Shown here piece after piece: positions 50,101 to 59,033 of a DNA stretch of 64,000 nt. Under the pieces are notes generated by a model that worked only from the letters and a program-made list of their open reading frames with translations, was not told the DNA's origin and did no database searches. The position numbers and the translations under genes were made by a program. Origin of the DNA: Geomicrobium sediminis (GTDB lineage: Bacteria > Bacillota > Bacilli > Bacillales > Marinococcaceae); the NCBI RefSeq assembly GCF_016908595.1, contig NZ_JAFBEC010000006.1, forward strand, positions 124,001 to 188,000, read 5' to 3'. The first letter of the stretch is position 1. Each line of letters opens with the position of its first letter.

Positions 50101-51357
50101 TCACCTGCCATCGTTGGAATACACGTGAACGTTTAAGTTGTGCGTTTGTGATAATTCTTGAAAAAAAGCGCGAATAAGATCGGCTTCTTTAATGGTGCGT
50201 GCAAATGAAATGACGAGCTCATCGTTGATGGCAACCATTCCTCCGTTTATCGGACTTTTTCTCGTTGGATACATAACCATTTCCATATGTTCTACGTATT
50301 TTTGCATACTTTTAGGAAGCTCGATTCTTCCAATGTTCGTTAATGTCATGGATTTCGTTTGTTCTCCATAACTTTTATAACCATAACGAATGGCATGATA
50401 TTTCAAGAAGATCGGAATAAAGCGTGCAGCTAACATCGTTTGCCATTGAACGTGATGGTTTAAACTTTGTTGTAGCGATTCTTTACGTGCTTTGTTTTGT
50501 AATTGTGAAGTGATGCCCTCGATGATTTCTTCAATCGTCATTTTATCGTGTACGCGCATTCCGACATTGACGACTGCAAAGAAGTTACGCAACGTTTTCG
50601 AAGGGAAAAAGCTCCGTAAATTGACCGGAATGGCAATTTTAATCTCTTCTTTACGAAATCGATAATTCAATTTTTCTTTATAGATGGCATGAATCATGAC
50701 GGCAGTAAGGAAGGCCGTAACGGTAGTACCGTAGGATTTGGCGAGCTGATGAACATCACTCGCACATAGCTTTCCGTGAACGACAATGGTCTCTTCGATG
50801 TGCTCGCCGCGGATTTGATAAGCATGAGTTTCCTTTGGTTTTTTGCCTTTTTGTTTCGTGACGTAATTTTGATAACTATCATCAATTTCATAATGACTCG
50901 GTTCATCTTCAATATCGAGAAGGGTTCCATCATGTTCTACCGTTTCTCCTGAATGAATCAAGTAATAGTAGACGAGCGCTTTGATAAATTCTAAAGCTCC
51001 AGTTCCGTCCGTCATGGAATGGAAGAACTCGACGGCAAGTCGTTTATTGTAATAAACAACTCGAAGTAAGTACCCATTCGTTTCAATCGGATCAATCGGC
51101 GCACATGGATATTTCTTTTCCCGTTGAACGAGTAATTTCTGATCGTTCTCAACGAGGAAATCCCAGAACAACCCTTTGCCTAACTTGACAGCAAACATGG
51201 GCAGGCGTTTCATGACGTCATCAAGTGCACGTTGCAAATGTGTGGCATTGACGTCACTTGTCATAATCATAGAAATCCGGAAGACCGAAGAGTTGGCTTG
51301 CTCGGATACAGCATGAAACATCTTGCCAGCGTTATCGATTTTGTACCATTGATTCAT
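50101..51357 (-). CDS. Condensation-domain / alcohol-acetyltransferase-like enzyme
   Basis: A 418-aa stand-alone acyltransferase of the chloramphenicol-acetyltransferase/condensation superfamily. The catalytic HxxxD is His113-S-M-T-Asp117 (FFHSMTDGTGAL). It has a two-lobed fold with IAIPVNLRSFFPSKTLRNFFAV and a C-terminal SPINGGMVAINDELVISFART. It could transfer an acyl group to an alcohol or lipid. GAGGGGC precedes the ATG at 51357. The gene is divergent from a MerR regulator and coupled to the zinc-ribbon membrane protein. Related pairs occur next to hydrolases, but none is here. Confidence 0.82.
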   Translation of the reverse strand: MNQWYKIDNAGKMFHAVSEQANSSVFRISMIMTSDVNATHLQRALDDVMKRLPMFAVKLGKGLFWDFLVENDQKLLVQREKKYPCAPIDPIETNGYLLRVVYYNKRLAVEFFHSMTDGTGALEFIKALVYYYLIHSGETVEHDGTLLDIEDEPSHYEIDDSYQNYVTKQKGKKPKETHAYQIRGEHIEETIVVHGKLCASDVHQLAKSYGTTVTAFLTAVMIHAIYKEKLNYRFRKEEIKIAIPVNLRSFFPSKTLRNFFAVVNVGMRVHDKMTIEEIIEGITSQLQNKARKESLQQSLNHHVQWQTMLAARFIPIFLKYHAIRYGYKSYGEQTKSMTLTNIGRIELPKSMQKYVEHMEMVMYPTRKSPINGGMVAINDELVISFARTIKEADLIRAFFQELSQTHNLNVHVYSNDGR

Positions 51358-51496
51358 AGAAGAAGCCCCTCTACACAACCTTTATTGCTATCATAGCATT
51401 ACCATATGGGTCGTTTCATTTGCATTTTTATTAAAAAACTCTGGAAATCGATTACTTGCGTGCATCTATACTACCAGAAAAAGAGGAGAGATGGGA

Positions 51497-52231
51497 TTGT
51501 TAACGATCGGTAATCTGTCAAAGAAAACGGGTGTGACCGTGCGTACACTCGGCTATTACGACCAAATTGGGTTACTTGCACCTGCTTCTAGAACCGAAGG
51601 GGGACATCGGCTTTATGATGCGGCTCAAATTATAAGGCTTGAACAAATTGTCTCGTTAAAATATCTTGGTTTCTCATTAGATGAGATCAAGCTCATGATC
51701 GAAGATGGGACAGAATCGATTTACAATTCATTAGAAAAGCAGCTTCAGCTCGTGCGTGAACAAAAGGCAGAATTGCAACGTGTTGAACAGGCGCTAGAGA
51801 GTATGCATCATTCCATTCGTACAGACGAAGAAATGAATTGGACATTGCTGTTCCAAGTTATGAGGTTATTTCAACAAGATCAACGAGAATTGAAACAACG
51901 ATTAGATCGCTATCTGAATGAAGAACAAACACAACATATGTTAACGGCGAACTTGGATCATGAGCGTCGAGCGGAGTGGTTGAAGCTCATAGCAGATGTG
52001 AAAAAACACGTAAATGAGCCACCTCACTCTGTAATGGCACAACAACTTGCAACACGTTGGGTGGAGCAAGTGCATCGCATGTTCGGGAGTGATGAAGCGT
52101 TTTTGGAGAATGCATGGGAAGCTGTTCGTGAAGAGGCAGACGGGGTGATGTTTTATCCGATGACAAAGGAAGTCGCAACGTTTATTCAAAAAGCCATCGA
52201 GTATAAGGAGAATCACCAACTGCTTGAGTAA
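51497..52231 (+). CDS. MerR-family transcriptional regulator
   Basis: A regulator of about 244 aa. The N-terminal MerR domain is LTIGNLSKKTGVTVRTLGYYDQIGLL...HRLYD. It is followed by a dimerisation coiled coil (70-110) and a C-terminal helical domain resembling TipAS-type ligand-binding domains. The TTG at 51497 is preferred because AGGAG lies eight bases upstream, while ATG 51491 is only two bases from it. It is divergently transcribed from the acyltransferase operon across a 139-base gap, a likely target. Confidence 0.85.
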   Translation: MLTIGNLSKKTGVTVRTLGYYDQIGLLAPASRTEGGHRLYDAAQIIRLEQIVSLKYLGFSLDEIKLMIEDGTESIYNSLEKQLQLVREQKAELQRVEQALESMHHSIRTDEEMNWTLLFQVMRLFQQDQRELKQRLDRYLNEEQTQHMLTANLDHERRAEWLKLIADVKKHVNEPPHSVMAQQLATRWVEQVHRMFGSDEAFLENAWEAVREEADGVMFYPMTKEVATFIQKAIEYKENHQLLE

Positions 52232-52602
52232 AGGATTCGTGGTTCTTGATCGAATGAGAAAGCGGTAAGAATCACATGCAATAATTCTTTTGTTCGTAGG
52301 ATTTCGAGAAAGTAAAGGTCATCATAGTCAATTGAACCGAAAAATGGCCCATAAAGGGTAGGAAGGTAGCGTTCGGGTTGATCGTAATGAAGGAGCGTTT
52401 GTTCACATTGATTCATTAACGCCCGCAGTTGCGTTTGATTAACAGGGTATACTTTGCAATCATCGCAATGAGATTGCACGTGCTCGATAAACCAACGATG
52501 AATGTGGTTCGCTTTCCGCCAGTATATCAATTCTTCATGAACACGTTGATTGTTTTTTTGTCGTTCAACGACTAGGTACATATCAAGTCCGATACGGATC
52601 AC
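52213..52602 (-). CDS. Hypothetical protein of the 'GLDMYL' type
   Basis: A roughly 129-aa soluble protein with an N-terminal IGLDMYLVVERQ and ELIYWRKANHIHRWFIEHV. A single Cys pair (HCDDCKVYP) and the C-terminal LEILRTKELLHVIL follow. Proteins starting GLDMYL are widespread in phages and bacteria but uncharacterised. The GTG at 52602 is a guess; the ribosome-binding site is weak and the open frame continues upstream. Its 3' end overlaps the convergent MerR gene by 19 bases. Probably real, given the conserved-looking pattern. Confidence 0.6.
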   Translation of the reverse strand: MIRIGLDMYLVVERQKNNQRVHEELIYWRKANHIHRWFIEHVQSHCDDCKVYPVNQTQLRALMNQCEQTLLHYDQPERYLPTLYGPFFGSIDYDDLYFLEILRTKELLHVILTAFSFDQEPRILYSSSW

Positions 52603-52747
52603 CTCAATGTGTTTGATTAATTGGATAAGGAATGAGAGAAGCGTGGTTGTGTAGAGGGGTGATATGAGTATAACACGAAAATGGCTGAATTTTCTCTCTA
52701 GTAATTGTGGGAGGCCCTTTCGCAACGAACAAAAGGACCTCGTAGTT

Positions 52748-54061
52748 TTATCGGTAAATCAGCTCACGTAAATAACCATTCAAAAACATTTGATCTGGAT
52801 CAAATTGCTCTCTAAGATGAAGGAAGTCTTGAAAGCGTGGATACAGAGCGCTTAATTGCTCCGTTGATTTTGTGTGTAACTTTCCCCAATGGGGGCGCCC
52901 TTCAAACGTATCCATAATTGCTTCCATCGCCTTAAAGTAAGGGCGGTATTGCGTTCCAGAATACATATGAAAAGCAATATAAGCAGAAGGACGTTCATAG
53001 GACGGACTGAGCCATAATTGGTCGGCCTTTACCGTACGAACTTCAATTGGAAAGTGAACATGATAGTTCGACGTGTGTAGCGCTGTACGAATGTGAGCAA
53101 GGATTTGTGGTAATTTCTCGAGCGGCACCGCATACTCCATCTCAACGAATCGAACGTTTCTCGGTGTAGAGAATAACTCATCGCTTGGTGCGTGTAGTGA
53201 GGTTTCTGAAACAGCAATAGATGAGAGACGGCTAAAAAACTTACTACTCTTTGGGAATGTTTTGCAGACGCTAGACACGCATTGCAACAAATAGTTTTCA
53301 ACAACGAGGCTTGTCGTTTTGTGTTTCGTAATGTCCTCGGGTCCGTGATCTGAAGGGTCCATCGTTTTGACGTGAACCGTATCTGAATGGGGAAAGAGGA
53401 AGAACTCAAAATGTTGGTGTTCTTCAACCCATTGGAACAACTCTCGTTGCAAGTCTGCAAATTGTACTTTGGTACTTTCATAATGATAGATCGGGCGTTT
53501 TACGACCCGAAGCGTAACCGATACGATTATGCCTAGCATTCCGAGTGACACAACCGCACCATAGAATGCATCCTCGTTTGTGCGTCGATGTAACGTGCTT
53601 AACGAACCATCAGCTTTGACGATCGTGAGCGATTCCACTTGTGTACTGATTGAACCAAACGTGATTCCTGTTCCATGAGTTCCTGTTGCAATCGCACCAG
53701 CGACGCTTTGTACATTAATGTCTCCTAAGTTTTCTAACGAGAACCCGTGAACGGCTAACCGTTCAGAAAGGTCAAAGAGTTTCGTACCGGCTAGAACGGT
53801 CACGGTTTCGTTTTTGTCATCAAGAGAGACAATCCCTGTTAAGCGATCAAGGGATACGAGGCAATCGGACGTAGCAACGAGCGGTGTGAATGAATGACCA
53901 GCTCCTACGACACGGATTGTTCGATTTTGGGTGCGAGATTGAGTAACAATCCTTTGCACATCAGCAACGGATTCTGGGTAATACCAATCAGCTGGTACAC
54001 TATGAAATGTGTGAGCCCAGTTATAGAACGTGTTTGTTTTTGTGCGTACTAACGATGTCAT
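52748..54061 (-). CDS. FAD-linked aldonolactone oxidase (D-arabinono/L-gulono-lactone oxidase family)
   Basis: A 437-aa VAO-type flavoenzyme. The FAD-binding PP-loop is RVVGAGHSFTPLVATSD (His56 is the likely covalent attachment site). GDINVQSVAGAIATGTHGTG follows the family pattern, and the C-terminal ALO domain carries the signature HWGK at about residue 391. The start at 54061 makes a four-base ATGA overlap with the upstream PLP-enzyme stop. The pairing with a type III-fold PLP enzyme recurs in other bacteria; the true substrate is unknown and may not be an ascorbate-type lactone. Confidence 0.87.
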   Translation of the reverse strand: MTSLVRTKTNTFYNWAHTFHSVPADWYYPESVADVQRIVTQSRTQNRTIRVVGAGHSFTPLVATSDCLVSLDRLTGIVSLDDKNETVTVLAGTKLFDLSERLAVHGFSLENLGDINVQSVAGAIATGTHGTGITFGSISTQVESLTIVKADGSLSTLHRRTNEDAFYGAVVSLGMLGIIVSVTLRVVKRPIYHYESTKVQFADLQRELFQWVEEHQHFEFFLFPHSDTVHVKTMDPSDHGPEDITKHKTTSLVVENYLLQCVSSVCKTFPKSSKFFSRLSSIAVSETSLHAPSDELFSTPRNVRFVEMEYAVPLEKLPQILAHIRTALHTSNYHVHFPIEVRTVKADQLWLSPSYERPSAYIAFHMYSGTQYRPYFKAMEAIMDTFEGRPHWGKLHTKSTEQLSALYPRFQDFLHLREQFDPDQMFLNGYLRELIYR

Positions 54062-55230
54062 AGAAAACAAATCCCCTCTCCGCGATACGTTGGAACGTGA
54101 CTGACAATCTGATTGTTTTGGATGAGTGTAATCGACGTGAAACGTTCACAAATCTCACCGGCTTTAGCTGGTCGGAAAATGACTGGGTCTCCAATTGCAA
54201 GCGTTGTTGATGCACAGTGTATCGGTGTTTGGACTTCTCCTGCCCCTTCTAATGCAAGCAGTTGTGCATCTTCTGGATATACAGGGGATGGCAAGCGATC
54301 TTTCCCTGGTGCACCAGAGGCAACATAACCACCACCTAGACATGTATAAATATGACTTGTAGGTTTTCGTACGACCGGTAGTGCAAAGTAAAGTGCGGGG
54401 TCGTATTGAAAGGATGAATAATGATCAAATAGCGTTGGCTGATAAAGACCAGATCCGACCGTCAATTCAGTTACAGAATCATCTTGTGCAGTTGTCATTA
54501 AGCTACCCGTGCCGCCTCCATTGATGAAAGAAAGCTCAATGCCATCTTTACGTAGAGCTTTTGCGACTTGTTGTCGCTTCGTATGAACATGTTTTACACT
54601 TGCTTTTTTTAATCGTTTAATGGCAAAATCTTTGATAAGATGGTCGGAGTAATCGGTCACACCTGCAAGTTGCGCTTCATAACCCATGATACCGACGAGC
54701 TCTAAATTAGGATAATTCTGAATTCCTTTCGCGAACTGTACGACTTTTTCTGTATTGCGTAGCGGCGAACGCCTTACACCGAAATGGAATCCATTTAAAT
54801 TCGTACTCATGTCAACATCAATGCAAATACGGAAGTGACTTTGTTCACCATGAGCAATTGCTTGCAGAAAAGAAAGATGTTCGTCATCATCGACCATGAC
54901 AGTAATGTTCGCTCCGATTTTCATGTGACGCGTGAGCTTGTGTAGTTCATGACGATCTGTAGAAGGGTAAGCGACGAGAATATCATCAATGCCTTCAGCG
55001 TATAACCAATTCGCTTCTTCAACAGAATAAGACATTACACCTTGATAGATTTGAGAAGATTTCATTATATATTTAAGCAGAGGCAATGATCGAATTGATT
55101 TTGTGGCAAGACGAATCGTCTTCCCTTGACTTCGTTTTGCGATCGCAGTGAGGTTTCGGTTTAGCGCATCAACATCGAGAAAAAGTGCAGGTAATGTTTG
55201 TGATTTGATTAAATCAATCGGTAGATTCAT
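54058..55230 (-). CDS. Type III-fold PLP enzyme (amino acid deaminase/aldolase, D-threonine-aldolase-like)
   Basis: A 390-aa enzyme of the alanine-racemase-like fold. The Schiff-base lysine is expected in IRLATKSIRSLPLL. The metal/PLP region is GYEAQLAG..., FINGGGTGSL and ELTVGSGLYQPTLFDHY. Related enzymes deaminate D-serine or cleave beta-hydroxy-D-amino acids. It is first in a two-gene operon with the lactone oxidase (four-base overlap), which suggests consecutive steps on one compound. That compound is unknown. Confidence 0.86.
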   Translation of the reverse strand: MNLPIDLIKSQTLPALFLDVDALNRNLTAIAKRSQGKTIRLATKSIRSLPLLKYIMKSSQIYQGVMSYSVEEANWLYAEGIDDILVAYPSTDRHELHKLTRHMKIGANITVMVDDDEHLSFLQAIAHGEQSHFRICIDVDMSTNLNGFHFGVRRSPLRNTEKVVQFAKGIQNYPNLELVGIMGYEAQLAGVTDYSDHLIKDFAIKRLKKASVKHVHTKRQQVAKALRKDGIELSFINGGGTGSLMTTAQDDSVTELTVGSGLYQPTLFDHYSSFQYDPALYFALPVVRKPTSHIYTCLGGGYVASGAPGKDRLPSPVYPEDAQLLALEGAGEVQTPIHCASTTLAIGDPVIFRPAKAGEICERFTSITLIQNNQIVSHVPTYRGEGICFL

Positions 55231-55327
55231 ACACGTTTGTCTCCCCTCATCGTTATCATAATTATTCGTGAACGTTTGAAACGATGCAACTAGAATTAGA
55301 CTGCCATGTGAAGACGGAGGTTCTTAG

Positions 55328-55771
55328 ATGATTGAATACAAAGATGCAACGAACAATGATTTTGAACGGTTAGTCGCCCTTCGAACGACAGCGATGATTC
55401 ATGATTTTAAACGACATGATCTTGACCTTACTCGTACAAAGGAATTCTTTCGTAAAAGCTTTAAAGCGGTCTATACGAAAATGCTATACATGAACGATGA
55501 ATGGATTGGATGCGTTGCCCTTCATCCTGATGATGAGTACGATACAGAACTTAAGCACTTTTATATTCACGCAGCTTATCGAGGGCAAGGGATCGGGAAG
55601 TACGTATTGCAATCGATTATTGAGCGTCAGCGATTAGACAATAAGAACCTTTGTCTCTATGTATTTAAAGAAAGTGCTGCGATACCGATTTATGAAAAGC
55701 ATGGCTTTGTTGAAGTAGAGGTAGGGGATTTTACCCATCGACTAGCTTTATGGCAAAAGCCACCGCTATAG
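55328..55771 (+). CDS. GNAT-family N-acetyltransferase
   Basis: A 147-aa single-domain GNAT with motif A FYIHAAYRGQGIGKYVLQSII and motif B AIPIYEKHGFVEVE. GGAGG precedes the ATG. It is divergent from the PLP-enzyme operon and ends in a terminator shared with the convergent DUF3900-like gene. Substrate unknown. Confidence 0.85.
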   Translation: MIEYKDATNNDFERLVALRTTAMIHDFKRHDLDLTRTKEFFRKSFKAVYTKMLYMNDEWIGCVALHPDDEYDTELKHFYIHAAYRGQGIGKYVLQSIIERQRLDNKNLCLYVFKESAAIPIYEKHGFVEVEVGDFTHRLALWQKPPL

Positions 55772-55781
55772 ACGGTGGCTT
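55757..55781. terminator. Bidirectional terminator between convergent genes
   Basis: AAGCCACCG / CGGTGGCTT, a 9-bp perfect stem with a seven-base loop. It overlaps both stop codons. A TTTT tail is seen on the minus strand. Confidence 0.75.
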
Positions 55782-56841
55782 AACTACGCTCTTGAATTCG
55801 TTTAAGCAGTGACATTAGGTCTTCAGGTTTGTAGAATTCAATGGGCGTTGCCCCTTTTTGAAACGATAAATGGTCGGCTTCTACGACGAGCATATAGCGA
55901 TCATTCACTTTCGCTATATGAATCGATTCCCCAAACTCCGCTAACGGTCCTTTAATTTCAGTCTCTCCGATTTTCATGCGTATTTCTGCATCAGGGTTTT
56001 GTTCCACGATTTGTGCAGAAGCTTCAATGACTTGATGTGTTGAGAGTTGCTCGGTAATTTCTCGCTGATCACTCGTTTGCCACTCATCAAGAGAACGTTC
56101 CCACTGTTCTTTTTCCTCACTACCTTCATCAAATGATTCAGAGATATGTTCAGTCATCATTTCTTTTACAGTTGATTTAAGAAGAGTTGGGACGCTATCA
56201 CCATATTGCACGAAAGCGAGAAAATCCTGAAAGTAGCGCGCGTGTGACGATTGGTGAATTTTTAGTTCAGCCGCCTGTACCATTCCTTCTTCGATCATAA
56301 ATGGGTATTGAATCGACTTCATGTTCTTCGTTGTAATCGCGTACTCAATTTTTTTCAAAAGCGAGGAAGAGTCGGTGACACTGGCTACTTTCTGTTCGAA
56401 GTCGCATTTTAAGATGAACACAAACTCATCAGAGTAATATTTCTTTGGGACGGCAGACATGACGAGAAAGACCCCGCCGCGAACAGCCGATGCTTCCGTA
56501 TAAAGCTTTGCAAATTCTTCACTATGTTGCCTGAATACATCAGACGTTTCTGCTCGCAATGTTTTTTGAAAGAGTGCATAGTTCGGGTTCGAATCGAGCG
56601 GATAGTCTGCTTCTGTAATAAAGCGACCGATTTTCGTTGGGGTTTGCTCGGACTTCGGATGGTGTTCAGCTTTTCGATTAACAATTCTTTTTAATTCACC
56701 ATCGAGAAAATCTTTTAGTTCACTTTCTTCAAAAGCATCGGTATCAAACGTTTGAAAATGCTCAAAACGCTTTATCGCGTCATCACCACTACCTTCGACC
56801 GTAATGACATAAAAAGATAGAAACTTTATTGTAAATTCCAC
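55780..56841 (-). CDS. DUF3900-like protein
   Basis: A protein of about 353 aa, soluble and acidic. It begins EFTIKFLSFYVITVEGSG and continues with a mixed alpha/beta region (RGGVFLVMSAVPKKYYSDEFVFILKCDFEQ). That region recalls nucleoid-associated NdpA-like proteins and the Bacillus DUF3900 family. The family call is from memory and tentative. A GTG at 56841, six bases after AGAGGTG, is the best start; ATG 56847 is too near that site. Function unknown. Confidence 0.6.
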   Translation of the reverse strand: MEFTIKFLSFYVITVEGSGDDAIKRFEHFQTFDTDAFEESELKDFLDGELKRIVNRKAEHHPKSEQTPTKIGRFITEADYPLDSNPNYALFQKTLRAETSDVFRQHSEEFAKLYTEASAVRGGVFLVMSAVPKKYYSDEFVFILKCDFEQKVASVTDSSSLLKKIEYAITTKNMKSIQYPFMIEEGMVQAAELKIHQSSHARYFQDFLAFVQYGDSVPTLLKSTVKEMMTEHISESFDEGSEEKEQWERSLDEWQTSDQREITEQLSTHQVIEASAQIVEQNPDAEIRMKIGETEIKGPLAEFGESIHIAKVNDRYMLVVEADHLSFQKGATPIEFYKPEDLMSLLKRIQERS

Positions 56842-56892
56842 TTTCATCACCTCTAGTTGCTGAACCTAGTATACTGACAGCGTCACTAAGAT

Positions 56893-57243
56893 TCAATGGA
56901 TGAAGAGTGGAAGATACATAAAGATTGCGAGAACACCGATGACAGTTAAGAGCAAGATTCCCTTCCATCGCTTGCGTTTCATAAAGAGTACACTAACGAT
57001 GATTCCTTGCAACACAATGAATGTGGCGCCAGTGATAATTAGTGGCGGAAACAAAAGCCATGTACCGATCACGTTGAGGATAATCCCAACGGGCATAAGG
57101 GCAATTAGAAGAACAAGCCAAGCATTTGATTTTATTTTTTGAAGCAGTTGTTTTCGCTCGTCTTCAGACAGATGATCAAACTCTACAAGTGTAAACCAGC
57201 CAGTAATAATAAGGATGGTACCGGTAATTGTAATCGAACGCAT
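56893..57243 (-). CDS. Small membrane protein, unknown
   Basis: A 116-aa protein. A short hydrophobic N-terminal segment (4-20), an acidic amphipathic stretch (FDHLSEDERKQLLQKIKSN) and three further hydrophobic helices follow. AAAGGGG precedes the ATG. No family recognised. It is in line with the genes on either side but with its own gaps. Confidence 0.6.
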   Translation of the reverse strand: MRSITITGTILIITGWFTLVEFDHLSEDERKQLLQKIKSNAWLVLLIALMPVGIILNVIGTWLLFPPLIITGATFIVLQGIIVSVLFMKRKRWKGILLLTVIGVLAIFMYLPLFIH

Positions 57244-57310
57244 TCATCTACCCCTTTTTGTCCTACTGTTTCCGAAATTGTTTCTTTTAAAACAAAAGGG
57301 GTAGTGTCCA

Positions 57311-57676
57311 TTACTCACCGTAAGCGGTTTGGTCTGAACGAATAACATTGAGTTCGGTTATTCCTGCGGGTTCACGCATACCACGAATCCACGTTTCCAA
57401 GTCATAATTACCACGATCAATAATTTCGGACAGCATTTCGAGCGAAGAAGTCAATTCTGAAAGGCAATCTAGTCCATGGTTTAGTATGATGCCTTTTCGT
57501 TTCGCTTTTTGGACAGAGTGTTCCATTTTGTAGTCATACTCTCCATATGTAAAAACGATCGTACAGCCAGCGCGGTCCCAATTAAAATCAAATTCTTTGA
57601 TCTTAAGTCGCTTCATAATTTTAAGTAATTTCTTTTCAATATGCTTTTGCTCTTTAAAAGGTACCCATTTAAACAT
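57311..57676 (-). CDS. Hypothetical protein (121 aa)
   Basis: A soluble, charged protein beginning MFKWVPFKEQKHIEKKLLKIMKRLKIK, with a beta-rich middle (FDFNWDRAGCTIVFTYGEYDYKMEHS). A helical C-terminal half follows. AAGGAAGG lies a normal distance before the ATG at 57676. No family recognised. It could be an immunity-type or single-gene unknown, but nothing in the surroundings supports a role. Confidence 0.6.
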   Translation of the reverse strand: MFKWVPFKEQKHIEKKLLKIMKRLKIKEFDFNWDRAGCTIVFTYGEYDYKMEHSVQKAKRKGIILNHGLDCLSELTSSLEMLSEIIDRGNYDLETWIRGMREPAGITELNVIRSDQTAYGE

Positions 57677-57854
57677 AAAGCACACCTTCCTTACTCGAGT
57701 TAGCGGTCTTACTAAACAAGTTTCAACAAATCTCTCGTATTTCCTTGATCTAATCGACTGACAGATTGCGACAATTTATGACAAATTTGAAAAAGGTATA
57801 CAGTTAGTCGCGTCATGTCGGGCGTTGAACATAATGATTATTCGACAAAAAGAA

Positions 57855-57885
57855 AACCTTTGGCTGTAAAAACAGTCCAAAGGTT
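57855..57885 (-). terminator. Terminator of the bshB2 unit
   Basis: On the minus strand, AACCTTTGGACTGT pairs with ACAGCCAAAGGTT (one bulge) around a TTTT loop, followed by TTCTTTTT. It begins five bases past the bshB2 stop. Confidence 0.9.
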
Positions 57886-57890
57886 GGATA

Positions 57891-58547
57891 CTATTCGTCA
57901 TCAAATGAATAGACATGAAAGCGTTCATTCTCGAGTCGTTCAGATACTTCTTGTTCTCCAGCAAGGTAACGTTTTTCGTATTCACGAAACATTGTACCGA
58001 ACTGTGAATCGTGCGCTTTAATTGTACTGATTTTTTGATTGATGAATGGTTTCACAGAATACTCAATTTCTGGGTCGTCTTTTGTAATGGCGATTCCCCA
58101 AAAACGAGGACGTTTAGTGCTATCGATCTCTGCAAGGGCATCGCGAACGGCTGCTGATGTCGCGTCGTGATCTGGATGTACGCCATGTTCTGGGTAAAAT
58201 GAAATCACAACACTCGGATTAAGTTCATCGATCAGGTTTAAGACGAGTTGCTTTAATACACCATCATCGAGGAATTCTAACGTTTTATCACGATAGCCAA
58301 GCATTCTAAGGTCTTCAAGTCCCATCGATTCTGCTGCTTCAAAGAGCTCTCGTTTACGAATTTCGCGAAGTGATTCTCGCGTTGCGATGGGTGGATTACC
58401 GACATTCCGCCCCATTTCACCAAGCGTTAAGCAAGCGTACGTAACAGGTGTACCTTTTGCAATTTGGCCAGCGATGGTCCCGCTTACTCCGTACGCTTCA
58501 TCATCTGGATGGGGGAAGATGACTAGAACGTGTCGTTCATCATACAT
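57891..58547 (-). CDS. bshB2: BshB2: bacillithiol biosynthesis deacetylase
   Basis: A 218-aa LmbE-type zinc deacetylase that removes the acetyl group from GlcNAc-malate in bacillithiol synthesis. The zinc motif PHPDDE (12-17) and the second motif HPDHD (124-128) are intact. ATRESLREIRKRELFEAAE and GYRDKTLEF are typical of this subfamily. AAAAGGAG precedes the ATG. It forms a two-gene unit with the yojF-like gene, the same arrangement as yojF-yojG in B. subtilis. Bacillithiol is the main thiol of Bacillaceae, supporting the taxonomic call. Confidence 0.92.
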   Translation of the reverse strand: MYDERHVLVIFPHPDDEAYGVSGTIAGQIAKGTPVTYACLTLGEMGRNVGNPPIATRESLREIRKRELFEAAESMGLEDLRMLGYRDKTLEFLDDGVLKQLVLNLIDELNPSVVISFYPEHGVHPDHDATSAAVRDALAEIDSTKRPRFWGIAITKDDPEIEYSVKPFINQKISTIKAHDSQFGTMFREYEKRYLAGEQEVSERLENERFHVYSFDDE

Positions 58548-58562
58548 AGGTTTAAGCTCCTT

Positions 58563-58916
58563 TTAATTATGCTGAAATGGTTGTTCTGATAGTTGTAGGG
58601 TTACGGCAATCTTGCCTTCGTAATTAAGTCCCATCAAAATGAATTCGTCATTTTCATTAATGACATAATGCGTCAAGCCTTCAGCGTAAATCCAACCAAT
58701 CTCAAGTTCTAGACCAACGCGGTACGGTCCTTGTCCTTGAATTTTGCCTTGCTTGTACGTAACCGAAGCATTTCGTATATAGGCACTGGCTGAAAAAAAT
58801 GATTGGTCAAAATGAGAAGCGTAGGCACCATTTGTTGTTTCTAAGTGTAAATAAACGTTCTTCGTTGCATAACGATCGATGATCGTTTGAACGTCTTGTT
58901 TGACGATTTCTTTCAA
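58563..58916 (-). CDS. YojF family protein (DUF1806)
   Basis: A 117-aa soluble beta-rich protein. Matching features are DRYATKNVYLHLETTNGAY, GPYRVGLELEIGWIYAEGLTHY and the C-terminal YEGKIAVTLQLS. It is the standard partner of bshB2, 15 bases upstream in the same operon. Its biochemical role is unknown. The TTG at 58916 is chosen because GGAGG lies seven bases upstream; another TTG overlaps that site. Confidence 0.87.
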   Translation of the reverse strand: MKEIVKQDVQTIIDRYATKNVYLHLETTNGAYASHFDQSFFSASAYIRNASVTYKQGKIQGQGPYRVGLELEIGWIYAEGLTHYVINENDEFILMGLNYEGKIAVTLQLSEQPFQHN

Positions 58917-58990
58917 AGCAATTGCCTCCAATCCACATCTTTCACTACATTATAAACAAAGTTGCTTACGGAATCCAAAAGGTTGAGCTT

Positions 58991-59030
58991 AACCACCTGT
59001 GCAATCGGGAAAAGGATGGACGAGGTGGTT
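58991..59030 (+). promoter_or_regulatory. Hairpin sequestering a ribosome-binding site
   Basis: AACCACCT (58991-58998) is perfectly complementary to AGGTGGTT (59023-59030). The latter contains the GAGGTGG Shine-Dalgarno site of the following gene, whose ATG lies three bases further. Such a fold would block initiation unless opened. The loop is 24 bases. No known riboswitch consensus was recognised. Confidence 0.5.
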
Positions 59031-59033
59031 CCT

